A DNA stretch of 64,000 nucleotides from Chytridium lagenaria (GCA_025449115.1 JAHLKC010000133.1:51361-115360), one strand, 5' to 3'; shown: positions 11,072 through 23,988, numbered from the stretch's first letter. The notes: a model not told the origin generated them from the letters alone. Numbers and translations: made by a program.

Positions 11072-14000
11072 ATGCCACCCTTGACAACGTCAAAGAGACT
11101 CGTCATTATTCATTTTCGTCCCAAAACTGCATCTCTCGAGAAAAATGTCGGCCCCGGCATTAAAACCTTCCTGAGCACCGCACCAGCCGCAGAGCAACAC
11201 CAACCTACCGGCCGACCACTGCAAGAATTCCACCATCTATCTCTCCTAGAACGAGACAGATCCGTACAGCAGGGACAGCTAGACCAAAAACTGCTACCAC
11301 TCTTCGACCGACAAAATCCGCGGGCCATGTGCCTCGGTTTACACGAATTTATAGCGCGTCAAGCATGCGGATAGCATGACGCCTGGAAGTGATTTAACGC
11401 CCTCTCTTGTTACCCCTGAACTTATTTATATGGCACCTAAAAGCATACATGCGTTTCATGAAAAGTTTTGGAGAGCAATACCGGAAATGGCAAGAGGAGG
11501 GTTGTATGATAGTGAAGCCTTGATTCCGGTATTAAGTATCAACCTAAAGAAATGCCTGTGAGTGACTTGCATCCTTTGCATGACGTTAATGTTTTTATAA
11601 AAAGGCTCCACCAAAGCTAGGGCCTCCACCACTTCCGAAACCTCTATTCATTCGCATTAACCCTGCCACCACAACGCCATTACCCACGCCACTCACTAAT
11701 CTTAAATATCGTCCTGGTATATAAAGCTTTAATCTGCCTTAATTAATCGTTTAAGGTACAGCAGACAGTTTTGAGAGTTTTGAGGGATACGGAGAGCCTG
11801 CTTCACTAGAGTCAGAAGCTCTGCACGAACAACCGAGTGAAATCACTGACATTTCATGTCAGAAAGCCATATCAAGTCAAAGTCTTTCTTCTTTTGGGAT
11901 CAGTATGGGACATTGTTTGACAAGCTCTTCGGGGTTTCAGTACTATCGGGAGACTTCGCGGGTGTCTCCGATTACCATTGGCTTGTTTGTGAGAAGATTG
12001 GAAAAGCTTTGCAGGGAGTTTGATGGTAGGCAGATTTATTATAATTACCGTAGATATTGATGCCTCTTTTGCTTTAACTTTTTCATCGTAGTTCATTGGG
12101 CCGAAGTAACTCTAAGGCCGTCGAAAAACTCCTTACGAAACCCATTCTCAAAAAAATCACACGCAAGCAGATCCTCGAATGTCTCTTTAACCGCACTGAA
12201 GTCGAAGCAATTGTATACGATCCCCGTAATCGGTACACTGCTCGGCGTCTGCCGTTTCTGGCTGCATGCCGTATTATGGAGACGTGGAGGACTTGGCGGT
12301 TGAGGTGATTGTTACTTTGTATCAGGGATTCTTAACCTATGTAGATCGAACCACTTGGATCTTTTAAAGCATATTAGAGCTGCAGAAGGGATGAGAGATC
12401 AGTATCGGAGACGGCAAAAACAGAAGGCATTGATGAGAAGGTTTACGGTGTGTTATGATATTGTTGACCTATTCTAATGATTTCTAGGGCAGGCTTGAAG
12501 AAAACAAAGTGGTTTGCGATGCACTTTCAAAAAAACTTAAGGCAAGTTGGAGACAGGTCTACAAAGGGAAAAAAGGTAAATTAAGAAAGGAAAAGGTATT
12601 CTCTTACATCATTCATAGGGTTGTTATACATATTCCATCTATCAGTTGTTCTTTAAATTTGAGACGTGGGATGAGAAATATTAGAATGCAACAGCTCCAG
12701 CAACTTGGCAGGCTCACAGATATCCAAGATCCCAATGTCATTGTGATCCTTGTGTATCTCCCTATCGAAGGCGACGAATTTCTTGAAGAGCAGTTTCAAA
12801 TGTTCATATGTGAGATTTCTCGTGTTTCCGTTTATACTCAACAATGTTGTTTCTATAGCAGGTGCATACGATGCGTATAAACTTATGAATGAGGGACGAT
12901 TCTGGATTGTCATTCCCGAAGCTTACTCGGCGTTTCCTGAAACTGCACCACTAAGCGCCATGCTTTATTCCAGCGCGCGAGCTATGAAGCAAATCAAGGA
13001 TCTGGTTGGAGATTTACCTGCTTACATACAGACGGGTATACCTGGAGACTTGACATTAAAATCAGTGCGGTAAGTTGGTTGTTTATTCTTTTATACTTTC
13101 CCTCGTTATTTTATAGCCCAACCTATTAACGCCATCATAATAATACCAAAGGCCCTCAACATCCCACTCATGCAACCTTACTCCACGGTAGAGCCTATGC
13201 TTTTCTCCAAGTCCCTTCAACGCGAACTCCTGTCAGAATCCATGGTACAAATGGCACCTGGTGAGATTTTTAAAACGATAAAGTTTTAACCAAAATAAGG
13301 ATGCTCCTTTATTAAGACCGAGGAGGACTTTTTATGTGCTGCGCGCCAACTTATATTGAATAACAGCAACTTTTACCGTTTTATCAATAAAAATGGACGA
13401 GAGGTGGATTCCCGCGGGATTGCTTATTTTGGTAATCTACGAAATCGTTTTAAATACTCACATTCTCATAAAGACACTAAACGCTTCACGAAGAATTGGA
13501 GTCAGAAAGCGTATTGGCGTCCGCTCCTTCTTATGAATCTTTGCCGGCCATTGCCGTCTAGTTCGCCAAGATGTTCATGTAATTTCCAAAGATACCTTAG
13601 CAGGTTTCTTGAACAGGGTGGTATAATTGAGGGAGCACCACCTGTCGCCACATACGAGCTCAAGGAGACGGGAGATGCTATTCTTGATGCGGATTTGCTT
13701 AGTGGGCCACCGAGTAGAAGCCCCAGTGTCTTTTTTATGATTGAACCGGATGGAACCTTGGTGCTGAAAGGGTCTGTTGATAAGGTGAAATATTATAAGG
13801 ACTTCATGCTGAATTTTTTTGGCTATTATTCTAATCCCTACATGCATTCCAAGATATCTACCAGCCATATAATTTTTGGGGTTGCCTTGCACCACATCAA
13901 AGCTGTGAGGCCGAGGAACTTTACGAGGCGGCTGAAAACGTTGCAAGGCTTTGTGCTGTGCGAGGAATCTTTGGCCTTATATCTATAGATTTCGCCGTCT

Positions 14001-14889
14001 GGGATGATTTAGCTCAAGTGCGTCAACTTTTTTTTCTTGTTGTTGTTGTTGTAATCTCAAATTAACGCCTCGTCAAGGAGGAACGCCACATATGGGCAGT
14101 CGGTTTTAAAACCATATTATACGGAACCTTACTCATTATACCAGCTTTTCTGCCTAGCTATGAATGGACGTGTCACCCAACCTCTCGCGCAGCAAGAACG
14201 AGTGGTTTTGATAAACCTTTCCGTGTCATGTTCGACGCAAACATTGCGCGGCGGCTAAATCTCCGATACCTCAGTCGGATACCTATGTTGATATGGAGCA
14301 CGTGAAGCAGGCTTCGGGGACGGTGGGTGTGGAGGAAACAGAGGACCTGAAGAGAGGTTTGGTATCATCTCCACAAGGTTTTGTCATCCGGGTTTCAAAT
14401 ACATTTCCCCGCATGCTGTGCATAGTATTTGGTAATGACACTCAGGCAGTGTTTGATCCGAGGGTGGGTGATTTTTTTCTTTTCTTCTTTTTTTCTTCCA
14501 TTGGATCAACGATTGAAAGAGCCTTATAGTGGAAACTGGGAGCATTATATATGCCAGCATTTCAAAGTAACCGAACCCAACTTGCGTTTATGTAAGCATT
14601 GCCAATCTTAGAGTACTTCTCATACTTTTTTACAGGTTCACGTCAAAAAGTGCTATTGACGCTATCGAAACAGTTCTTACGACTCTTATCGTTTTATATC
14701 GTCGTCTTCTTACAACTTACATTGATCAAGGCAATAACTTTATGGTAACTCTAAATACCTATGCTATCATGTACTAACCGTTTAAAGGAAATCACCAAAG
14801 CATTGGTGCCGGAGCTTATCCAAAGCCGCCTACGTGCACAACTAAAAAGAGCTTTTGAAACCCCCTCCTGGCGAACCGGAACTTTTTGA
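11072..14889 (+). CDS. IQCH: IQCH-like protein (IQ motif-containing protein H family, ATP-grasp-like C-terminus)
   Basis: Many-exon plus-strand gene. Recognisable IQCH blocks in order are VVIHIPSIS (12620-12650), MQQLQQLGRLTDIQDPNV (12690-12740), GRFWIVIPEAYSAFPE (12893-12940), AYIQTGIPGDL (13025), LNIPLMQPYSTVEPML (13155-13205), FLEQGGIIEGAPP (13608-13645), MIEPDGTLVLKG (13738-13772), RGIFGLISIDFAVWDD (13960-14005) and HIWAVGFKTILYG (14090-14130). The last part resembles the ATP-grasp-like core reported for the family. IQCH is conserved mainly in organisms with motile flagella and is needed for normal sperm flagella in mammals, so its presence suggests a zoospore-forming fungus. ATG 11072 is the first good start, but the N-terminus is poorly conserved. 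Exons change frame several times, mostly through GT-AG introns; some changes may be indels. The C-terminal end is ambiguous (see next entry). Confidence 0.7.
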
Positions 14890-16039
14890 CGTGACCTGGC
14901 AACGACGCCGCAGTGGACCACAAATTTCACCAGTTGCCATAGAAATTTCGCATGCAGAGATTTTAGAAGCGCGCCGTCGTGTTTCTCTTCCTACTAAGCG
15001 ATTCTCACCCAAAATGGAAGTACACAGAACTTCACTTAGACCCGTTACAGCAAAAGACCTACTTGCAGCACCTTCAATGGGAGGTTCTTTTGCTTCTATT
15101 AGTTTTACATCGTTACCCGATATTCTGGTTTCTGGAGCTGTGGATGCGATTGAAGAGGATCCTGCAGAAATAATTTATCGCGATAGGGAAGACCAGGACA
15201 GTAACAAGGGTAGTGAGGATAGTGACGAAGACAATCCGGCTCGATTTAGTCCCATGGAGCTTCTCCTACGTAGAGTCATCAAGCTACCTGACTTTGGATC
15301 GTTGGGCCTATCAAACTTTAATCCTAATCAATTTCAACATGAAGTACGGCGTTTACAAACCCGGCGACGACAGCCTCATGAGGGTGAAGTGCCAACTCGA
15401 CCAGTGTTGTCACTAGAGTCCAGCATGGAGACTATGCGGATCCTTAACACTCCTATTCCATCGCTTGTACTAAGAAGAATGGATCCAAGCTTTTGTAACA
15501 TCAAACCGCTGAATGGACCTATTCTGCCTGAACATTTTAATGATCCCGCACGAGTTCCTACCGGCTTACCGCTTGAAACTTACATGGCTATCATGGAGCG
15601 ACGTGCGACAGAGAAAGAGGAAGAGGAAAAGCTGGCAGCTAAACAAAGAGAAATGCAGGAGCGAAAGAAAGAAGGAGGAGGAAGGAACGCACAAGGAAGA
15701 GGCTTGAGGAGAGGGCGAAAAATGTTGGAGGAGGAGGAGGAGCGACTCAAATGGGAAGATCAAATGCGAAAAGCGACAGAAGGGAAGAGCTTGATTGAGA
15801 AGGTAGCGATTGAGTCGGAGCTTCTCAAAAAGAGAGATGAGGAACATCGAAAGAAGGTTCAACAGGAGGTGAGTGAGGAGGAGGCGAAAATTAAGGAAGG
15901 GAGGACAAGAGATGAGCTTTTGGCGGAACGAGTAGAGAATAAAAGGAACATTGTTTCTTTAAAAGACTTCATGGACAGAGGACAAAAATTAAGCTTGAGG
16001 GTGGGAATTCGAGATTCCGTCTACAATGGAGATGAATGA
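14856..16039 (+). CDS. Charged coiled-coil C-terminal extension, probably part of the IQCH-like gene
   Basis: A 394-codon open frame that overlaps the last codons of the IQCH-like frame, one base out of phase, at a run of five C (near 14867). It has no ATG at its beginning; the first in-frame ATG is at 15014. It is therefore more likely a continuation of the upstream gene (through an indel or an unrecognised splice) than an independent gene. It contains an acidic stretch near 15180-15240 (DREDQDSNKGSEDSDEDN). From 15590 to 15960 there is a long Glu/Lys/Arg-rich helix (REMQERKKEGGG, EEEEERLKWEDQ, EVSEEEAKIKEG) typical of coiled coils. No domain was recognised. Confidence 0.5.
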
Positions 16040-16353
16040 GAGAGACTCTCCGTCTTCGGGTATTGTCTTGGATGTGTTGGGGACGATCTAGACCTGGATC
16101 GCCAAAGAAGGGCCAAAGTGACATTTGGGGGGTCACGGCCAGGCTCGCCGCAAAAAAAAGCCCGTACTCAGCGTGTTTAGATACTTAAGAGATGAATTTT
16201 TGGGCCTTGAGCACGAAGATACTTGAGCAATAAAGTTGAATTCGCGTCATTAATATTTTACTAATTACTGATAATGCCGTTCCAAACCCTGAATTATTTG
16301 TTTGACAAATTTTGAGAAATATTTATTACTGTGTTGCAGCCGATTGCACCATC
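16040..16353. other. Intergenic, no gene recognised
   Basis: Short spacer with no conserved signal. It ends in AT-rich sequence just upstream of the intact cysteine-rich gene and presumably includes that gene's promoter. Confidence 0.4.
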
Positions 16354-19087
16354 ATGTCATATCCGTCATGGTCTGCAGATGAGATTTTGAGAGAGATGAT
16401 CGATGACGGACGGCGACAGCAGCCGTATGGAACATCATCACAGTCCAACTTGGCAGAAGATTTTGGGCTGCAATCATCCATTACTTCTGCACCTACAAAC
16501 TCCTTCGGCCAGGTCGATTCAAAGACGCAAGCTCCATCCTCCACCATCCTCTCTGGCAACACGTCGTCAACAACGACTGAGTCTCTGCTGCATGAAATTC
16601 TCAATGCGCCGGAAGTCCACGCCAACGATTCTCAAACGGTGGGCGGTTTCCTTGATCTTTCCGCATCAGGAGCTCCATTAGCTCCACTAGCTCAACAAGA
16701 TATAATGAATTTCAATTTCGGCAGCTTTAGTAATGATGCATCGGCCTTACTTCCTTTTCAAGGGATCGATATGAATGTTCTATACACTTTGGACTCGACT
16801 GAATTCAAATCAACATCTTACTCTTCGACATTATCGGAAGGCACTTTTGGTTCACATTCAAACAACGCATCATTTCTTAATCATATTCATGTTCCGGACC
16901 GAAGTCTAGAGTCCATGGCATTGTCAATGTCGTCCCTTAACTATCCTGTCCCACATTCATTGCTTCCGGTATTCAATTCGTCCACCTCGTGCTCAAAACC
17001 CGGCCCCGATATAGCAAACAACGTGGAACTAGAGAATATTTTGAGAGACCTTGGAGTGGCATCTCATAGCTTGCAGCCTCAGTTAGAAAGAAATGGCTCT
17101 TCCCTTGGAGCTCAGTATCCGTTAGACACTTTTCCTACGTTTCAAGACAGCATTCAATGTTCGTTCGCTCCTAGCCTGCCGCAACTACCAGAATCAGCTA
17201 ATATCCAGCCTTTGACTGGAGGTGAATCTGGCTGGAATTCATTAAATCAAGTCGTATCAGCGGCAACACTGAAGGATTCATCTGGAATTACGTCCGATAT
17301 CGCATCTCACCCTTCCGGTGTCACCTCGCATCCTACCTCTAATACCCCCTCCAACATAAACTCTACTCTACTGACAAAATACCTTGAATTTGAAGCTCAT
17401 GATGTGAATGCTGAAGATGGATCAGATTTCGACGATTGCGCACCTGTGGTAACGAATCGGAAAAGTCGAAAACTTCCTGTAAAATCCTCTTCGAAAGTAT
17501 CGAAAACGAGTGGCACCCGCGTCAATCGCGAACTGCTCTGCTTTTGCATGACTTGTAGCACGCGTATGGCTACTCTTTTCCTCTTTGGAGATGCTGCGGC
17601 CTTTTCCCTACCTTATGCAGTTGAAGCCCAATGCTCAACGTGCTTCCCGTTTGATGGTAGTGACCAAGTGCCAAGCGGATTGGAGGCTGAGATCTCTATA
17701 AAAAAGGTGAAGAAGAAAAAGAAGGAGGGTATGAACAGAACGATGGAGATGGCGTGCCAGATATGTTCAAGTACAACAGGATTTGGTGGGGTTAGGCTTA
17801 ATACTAGTGAAGTGGGTGTCGGCGAAGGGGACAAGACGGTTGAAAATGACGAACTACCCCATGATGGACAATGGATTAAGCCTGATTTTGGAGTAGAGGT
17901 TATTTGCGTCAAGTGCTTCACTGATTTTAGTGAGTGTTTCTCCTCACTTCAATTGGCTTTTACTGCAAATGTCCATTTAGCTGATTGGTTTTATCCCTCG
18001 ATTAATTTTAGAGTTCTGCTCGAAATGCGGTGGGGGAGGTCTTTGGCGATCAGGCAGATGGAGACCAAAAGAACTCTTTGCGGAAGGCCGGAAAACATGC
18101 CGACTTCCTCACATCCGCCCTGGCAACCCCGCTCAATTTAAGTACGCTATCTATCGGATTCCCGTCACAGGTGTTCCTGAGATGGACCCGTATGGCGGTT
18201 ACCTACTAAAAGGTGACTCAACCCGACTTGAAGTCTACACCTCGGAACCAATGCAGAATGTCCCGTACGCAGATCTCCCCATTACCGAAGCTCAAGATCG
18301 TCTCGCAACCGACGTGTCGCAATTCTGGAGCACAGCATCCCTCAACTCCATTGCTGACGCCCTTACGATGCAGAGAGCGAATTTTGCAGAGACTTGGACA
18401 ATGGTGTCTGACACGGATCGAGAATTTACGCGCCAACTTGACTTGATTGCCAGAGGCCAGTTTAACCCCGACGCTGATCTTGAGAGACTTCGCGGGAAGC
18501 GTGTCCGTCGGTTTCTTGGGATCGCCTTTTTCCCTAACCCAAAGAACACCAAAAAGCGAGCAAGGAAGAAGGCTGAGGATGTAACTGGTGATACCACGCA
18601 GAAAAACGGAACCTCCGCCGCTCAAGATGAGCCAGAGTACCTCATTGGAGGCAGCGCGACGTGTCAGTGGTTTATTGAAGATCAACATCTATGTTGGCGG
18701 TTTGGGATATCATTGGGGCAGACAGGCCTGCACCCAAATTCTATGATTCCTATTTTGATGGTAAATATCTTTGCAAGGTTAAAACAGGACTTTGCTTCCG
18801 AAAAAATATCTCCGCCTCTACCACTGCATTTTTGGGGATTTCCTGTGTGGGGCCAAGGACGCGAACGAACAAGAAAGTCTATTCTCCCTGAAGTGTTGAG
18901 ATTTGGAGGCAAGTCTATCGAAGACTATGCGGAGATTATTGGGTCGACGGAGGAGGAATTGCGGGAATTGTTGGTAGAGGGGGTGATGCCACCTGACATG
19001 TTGGCGGAGAGGGATATTTTTATCGTTGGGTGGCAAGAAGCCCAAGGCCTCATGCGTACGATGGACGCAAAGAGATTGGTTGCGTGA
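16354..19087 (+). CDS. Cysteine-rich putative zinc-binding protein, intact paralogue
   Basis: Two-exon gene encoding about 880 residues. ATG 16354 (MSYPSWSADEILREMIDDG) is preferred over the upstream in-frame ATG at 16312 because it aligns with the start of the decayed copy. The first ~370 residues are Ser/Thr/Asn-rich and probably disordered, ending in an acidic NAEDGSDFDDCAP. A set of Cys-x2-Cys pairs follows: CFCMTC, CSTC, CQIC, CVKC and FCSKCGGGG, the last formed across a GT-AG intron (about 17931-18012). Next come RSGRWRPKELF, RKTCRLPH and a C-terminal region containing LRGKRVRRFLGIAFFPNP and FWGFPVWGQGRERTRKS. The cysteine pairs suggest two or more zinc sites, and the disordered acidic N-terminus would fit a nuclear regulator. 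That is inference; I do not recognise a named family. No frame breaks were seen. Confidence 0.75.
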
Positions 19088-19271
19088 AAAGATTCCTGGG
19101 CTATTTTCGTTTCAATTTAAGACCAAGCTACATTTCCGTATTTGGTATCATTAAGCATGTACATTATCATTTTGCATTATTTCGATGAAAACGATTCTTT
19201 TTTTATTGTGTTTCCAGCTCCGTTAGGGAGAGTGACGCTTTCTTTCTTTTTCTTTTCTTTTTTGGTATTAT

Positions 19272-20278
19272 TCAATTCGGCAATAAAGCTGCTACGATAT
19301 CGGACCAATCGTGAACTCGAACAACGTTTGAAGGAAGCTCTGTATCTTCAGGCAGCTTGTTCCACATGTATGCTCTGTAATAAAAAAAAAATCGGCGAAA
19401 ATTCGATTAGAATATGCTTGAGGGAATGATATGAGCTATGTATGAATGAAGGATGACAGATGTGGTAACAGGTGAGGTATTATCAAGCAAAGCAAAGAAA
19501 GAAATGGAAATTAAAGAGTTTACAGGATGACAGAAAAGAAAAGAGTTACAATGAACGAAAGGTGCATAGTAAGGCATACAAAGGAAAGAGTGATTGCAAC
19601 TCACCCTTCATGGTCAAACAAAAGACCTCGATCCCCGCCGACGCACAATCCAATGCATGTGACAAAGCATCGTCTATCAAAATATCCGCGCCGATCTCCT
19701 TACACACCTCACTCTTTTTTCTCATTCGCATATTCGCAGCCTCCTCTGGCGTCAAATGGTGGTTTGCAAAATGAATCTCCTTGAATACTCCATTAAAATA
19801 AGTGTTCACGAATCGATGAGTTTCTTCGTGAACCACTTCTTGCCGAGACGTTACGATTATGAGGTCATAATGCGGTTGGAGTTTCTATGAAGTTAGCTGA
19901 AGCTATAAATTTAAAGTTTACTTGGAGGGCTTCTATAGCTCCCGGGACTGGTTGCATGCGTTCTGAGAAGTGATCGCTGTCGTAAAACTGACGTATTTTT
20001 TCTATTGCTTCTAATGGTGTACCTCCCCAGACTTGGTCATAGTTGTAAGATACGAAGTCTCTAAAGAGTTCTTAAGCTTCTGATGGATATGAAGGGGATG
20101 ATTCTTACCTGACTTCCAGATTGGTTTTCAAATCGTTCATTATGAAAGTTCCACGAGAGCAGAGACCTTTTTAAAAATATGATAGTTAGCTTGTGATTCG
20201 GATAATCTCAGCGCAAAACTCACTTGTTCCGCAAAGAACCTCGTCCAGATCCACTGCAAGCACAGGTTTGGAGGACAT
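19272..20278 (-). CDS. HAD-superfamily phosphatase (5'-nucleotidase-like)
   Basis: Minus-strand gene read from ATG 20278: MSSKPVLAVDLDEVLCGT. DLDEV is HAD motif I, with the nucleophile and acid aspartates. After introns come FHNERFENQSGSQ (near 20130), ELFRDFVSYNYDQVWGGTP (near 20075-20030) and SDHFSERMQPVPGAIEALQ (near 19980-19925). The next block is LIIVTSRQ (HAD motif II, near 19860), followed by HFANHHLTPEE, KSEVCKEIGADILIDDALSH (motif III Lys and motif IV Asp pair, near 19695-19655), and after a last intron AYMWNKLPED to the stop at 19272. The catalytic set is complete. A nucleotidase or related small-molecule phosphatase role fits the fold; the substrate cannot be read from the sequence. 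All joins use GT-AG sites without frame repair. Confidence 0.8.
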
Positions 20279-20713
20279 TTGCCAGTGTGTTGGGTGACAA
20301 AATATTAAAGCTGAGGCTTCGGTTTATATGCAACAAGAAATGTCAAAAAAGATGACGAAGTCTTCTAAACTTGACCGCCACATAGTGTTTTGCTGTGCAG
20401 CAAACATACAACACGAATCACTAGTTTGGTGCGGTAGAGATTTTGCTTTCGGAATGGAGCAACTCGTTTTCACGTCAGCACCATTTCTATTATTTTGTTT
20501 TAAGCAAAGCGCGAATGGGCTGAAAAATGCGCCGAACCGCATCGGGTTGTTTCGTGCCGATATGTTTTATTTTACAAGTGCCTTGAGCTGAGGTGCCATA
20601 TACATAGATGAATTCTGCTTTGTTGATGAGTGGCTCGTTTTGGTATCCAACTGGTATGAAACCAGCCTCCAAATTCCTTTTTGAACCCAATATTTTTTAG
20701 TTCTCTCTCCATC
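20279..20713. promoter_or_regulatory. Divergent intergenic region between HAD phosphatase and CTL genes
   Basis: 435 bp between two start codons that point away from each other, so both promoters should lie here. CT-rich sequence (TTAGTTCTCTCTCC) directly precedes the CTL start, as is common for fungal promoters. No specific operator was recognised. Confidence 0.4.
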
Positions 20714-23700
20714 ATGGACCGGCGTTCTGAAGCTCCCTACGTTTCTGCTCCACCACCATCAGGTGATCCTGCCGTTCATTACGAGGACGCTGTCGCTACT
20801 GAGGATGAAGTCTCAGGATTCTTAAAAAAAAATGCTGAGGCATTAAATCATAATCCGCTTGCAGCCCTCGATGAGCCTCCGATTGACCACCCCGAGCGCA
20901 GTCAATCCCTACCAAAAGGCAGCTGGGATGTTCTTCACCAGTCTTCGCAGAGGAGCAAATGCCAAGACTGGCCTTTTATTATCTTGTTTGTTCTTGTTAT
21001 GGGATTTGGTTTATTCTTTGGAATTAGAGGATCCACCAAGATTACGAACCCGGCATCGTTCTGTAATCTTATTGTGAGTATCCGTAACTCATTTATATAC
21101 AGTATGCATCATATCTAATGGCATTCAACATTGTCTCTAGTCTTCTAGTGTCTTAGATAGCGCTCTTCCTTCAAGCACGCTCGCCGGCAGCCTCTACGAC
21201 GGATGCATCCACCACATTGTATCCAATGACCTCAGAACCGCTTCGTAGTGAATGCGTTGTATTCGCCGTCAATCTTCTCGTCGGTGGCAAGAATTCAGCA
21301 TCTGGCTTTAACAGAGCCGTTCCACATATCGACTCCTCACCCTCTTCGGACTCATCTCCCAACATCCTCGCAACCCGAAGCCATCCTACCGCCTACTACA
21401 GCAGCTTTGTGCAAAATACGGTGTCTCGCGCACAAAATATCCCTCAGTAGTCCAGCAAACCTTCACGGCATGCGTTGTCTTTCTCACTGGAAAAGTCCCA
21501 AATGGTCCGTCACTTTGCCTTCAATATGGTTTTGGTTCCATCCTGAGCGCATCCAACACCACACTGTCCCCCGTCTTCTCTTCCTGCGTCAATCCAATGG
21601 TATCAGGTTCAACCACCGCTTTCGCGACTTGCGCTGATCACGTTCTTAATTACTGCGTGGTCATCCCTTAACTCAACTTCTCCCACAACTACCGAAACTG
21701 CCACCATATTCAGCACCTGCGCAGGTGTTGACCTCTCTCGAAGCTCCCAATCTGTGACGTTGCAAAAGTCTAAGGATGCGGTATTGACATGCATCAAGGA
21801 CAAGATGAATAGTCTTGGTGTCTCACATGACACGGTTACCTCCATCACATCCGGCTGTATAGAACCCGCCATATCTCCACCAGATGGGAAAGATGCATCC
21901 CGTGTTTTAGGATGTCTTCGATTGGCAACATCAGCAATCGGACCGTCGGGGTCCGGTGCGGATCTTGCTGCCCAGCTCGTTGATACGTGTGTCACACCTT
22001 TTGCGAACGGAACGGCGGATGCGCGGGGGATCGCAGCAAGATGTGCGGAGTTGGTGTTGGAGAAGACGCTGGGGAAAATGGAAGTGTTTGCGATTATCAA
22101 GCAGGCGATTGTAGGGGATTTGGGAACGAAAGCTGCAGAGACCTTTAATGATCAATGTTTGTGGAAAACTGTTGGGGAATTTTCGGCGTCGAAAGGATTT
22201 GATTTGACTAATTGTTTGTTTCAAGGTATGTAAGCTCGTAACACTCTTAGTATTTATTTTCTAATATCGACTGTTTTTTGTTGTGTAGGATTGGCTGGAA
22301 AGTTTTGTCGGGATGTTTTAAGCGCGGGACCGAACTCCATCGCGGGAGGTATTGGGATTTATTTCAATAGCTTCCGTGACCGTGTTAGTCAATCCGCACT
22401 CAAGCTAGCGAAGACATTCCTTACTGTTGTCATTGTCGGCTTTGGCATGGCGACGCTGTGGATGTCCATATTAGTTCTATTTGGAGAAGGATTGATCAAG
22501 TTTTCCATTGTTTACTCTATGGTTACCTCACTATATTGATGGTTCGTTACAAGACTATGCCTTTTTGCTTTTTATTTAAACAATTTTTAGATCGTCAATT
22601 TTGTGATATTAAATATTCCGGGAGGTGTGGTGCTAGCTGTCATTCTTCTAACGAAGATGGCGTGGTATATATGGACGTGGCATCATATTCGATTTGCGTC
22701 AAAGTTGCTTAACATTTCGCTGAAATATCTGAAACGAAACCCACAATTGTTTTTCTTGGCAACATTTTTGTTTATATGGAATGCGGCTTGGGTGAGTTTA
22801 TAATAATGTTTCTCTCTCCTCAATGAAATTTATGGCATTAGTTGGTATTAATTGGTGTTTTTATCTACCACGATGTGCTCCCTATCTAGTGCTTTGTTTT
22901 CACATGCGCCTACCTCGACCTCTACTCCCCCGATGTTCTCGCAGGCGGTCCTTCCATCGGTTACTTTGCAATTGTACTTGTCATTCTCGGCTTCTTTTGG
23001 AGCTACGAAGTCTGGAAAGGTGTTCTCGCCGTTTCTGTTGCTGGGGCAATTGGTACATGGTATTACTACCGGCCCGATGGCAAGCCTCTCTCCAAATCTA
23101 AATCCACCAATCTTCAAATCCGTCACCCCATGCTCCGTTCCTTCCTCCACGCCATCACATTGTCATTTGGCACAATTTGCTTCTCGTCGCTTGTGTTGGC
23201 CATACTCAAAACCGCTCATTATATGTACCGACGCGCGAGGAATTCACGAAAACCCATTGTGCGAACTATTGTGTTGGCACTTTTATCGTGTTTGGAGTGG
23301 ATTTTAAAGGTGTTTAACTCTTATGCGCTTGTGAGGGTTGGGTTGAGGCATGAAGGATATTGTACTGCTGCAAGAAGGACGGCAGAGCTGATTAGGGTGA
23401 GAGGGGTTGAGGCTGTTGTTTATGATGATTGTGTGGAGAAGGTGGTGGGTGGTGGGAGGTGGGTTGGAGCAATCGTGGTAGGGTTCGTAGGATTTGTGAC
23501 GGCTAAAGCTGGCTTTAGACTGGATTGGGATATTGGTAAGGTTTTTTTCCCGTTTTTTCTTTCTCTCTCTTTAGAAATTTCCACTTGCCATTTTCATTGA
23601 ATTCGGGTTTGCATTTTGTATTGGAACATTATCTCTAACCTCTCCCTTTTTTAAGTCATTTATGGTTCTCGTCATCTCCATTCTTTTCTCTCTCTCCATT

Positions 23701-23988
23701 CTAAGCATTATGGCATCGACGGTCGAAACATCTGTGGCGACTGTCTTTGTATGTCTGGCGGAAAATCCCGAGGCTTTTCTACTTAATCATCCCATTGAAT
23801 GCGCGAAACTTGCGCGGATCGTAAGAGGGAGGTGTGAGGTGATGGGGTGGGAGGTTCCGCCTGAAATCGATGCGTTATACAGACGTACTGCAGGAAGTGG
23901 CGGAGAAATCGATGAGGTGGCCGGGAAAGTTGGTGTTGTTGAAGCGCTGAGGTGGTTGCGTAAAAATATTTTGGACGCGTTTCTTTAA
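20714..23988 (+). CDS. PNS1: Choline transporter-like protein (CTL/SLC44, Pns1-type)
   Basis: Multi-exon membrane protein. ATG 20714 opens MDRRSEAPYVSAPPP, a cytosolic tail, then QDWPFIILFVLVMGFGLFFG (first membrane helix). A long cysteine-rich loop follows (21140-22230, with segments such as VVFLTGKVP and CIEPAISPPDG), as expected for the large extracellular loop between helices 1 and 2. The rest is a set of hydrophobic helices: TVVIVGFGMATLWMSILVLF, VILNIPGGVVLAVILL, SIGYFAIVLVILGFFW and SVAGAIGTWYYY. Then come SFGTICFSSLVLAILK, ALLSCLEWILKVFNSYALV and, after an intron, STVETSVATVFVCLAENPE. These match the CTL core, including the conserved TWYYY and C-x-E-W blocks. Family members sit in the plasma membrane, and some move choline or related amines. 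The loop changes frame near 21230, 21410 and 21660 by single bases, more likely assembly indels than introns. Confidence 0.8.
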
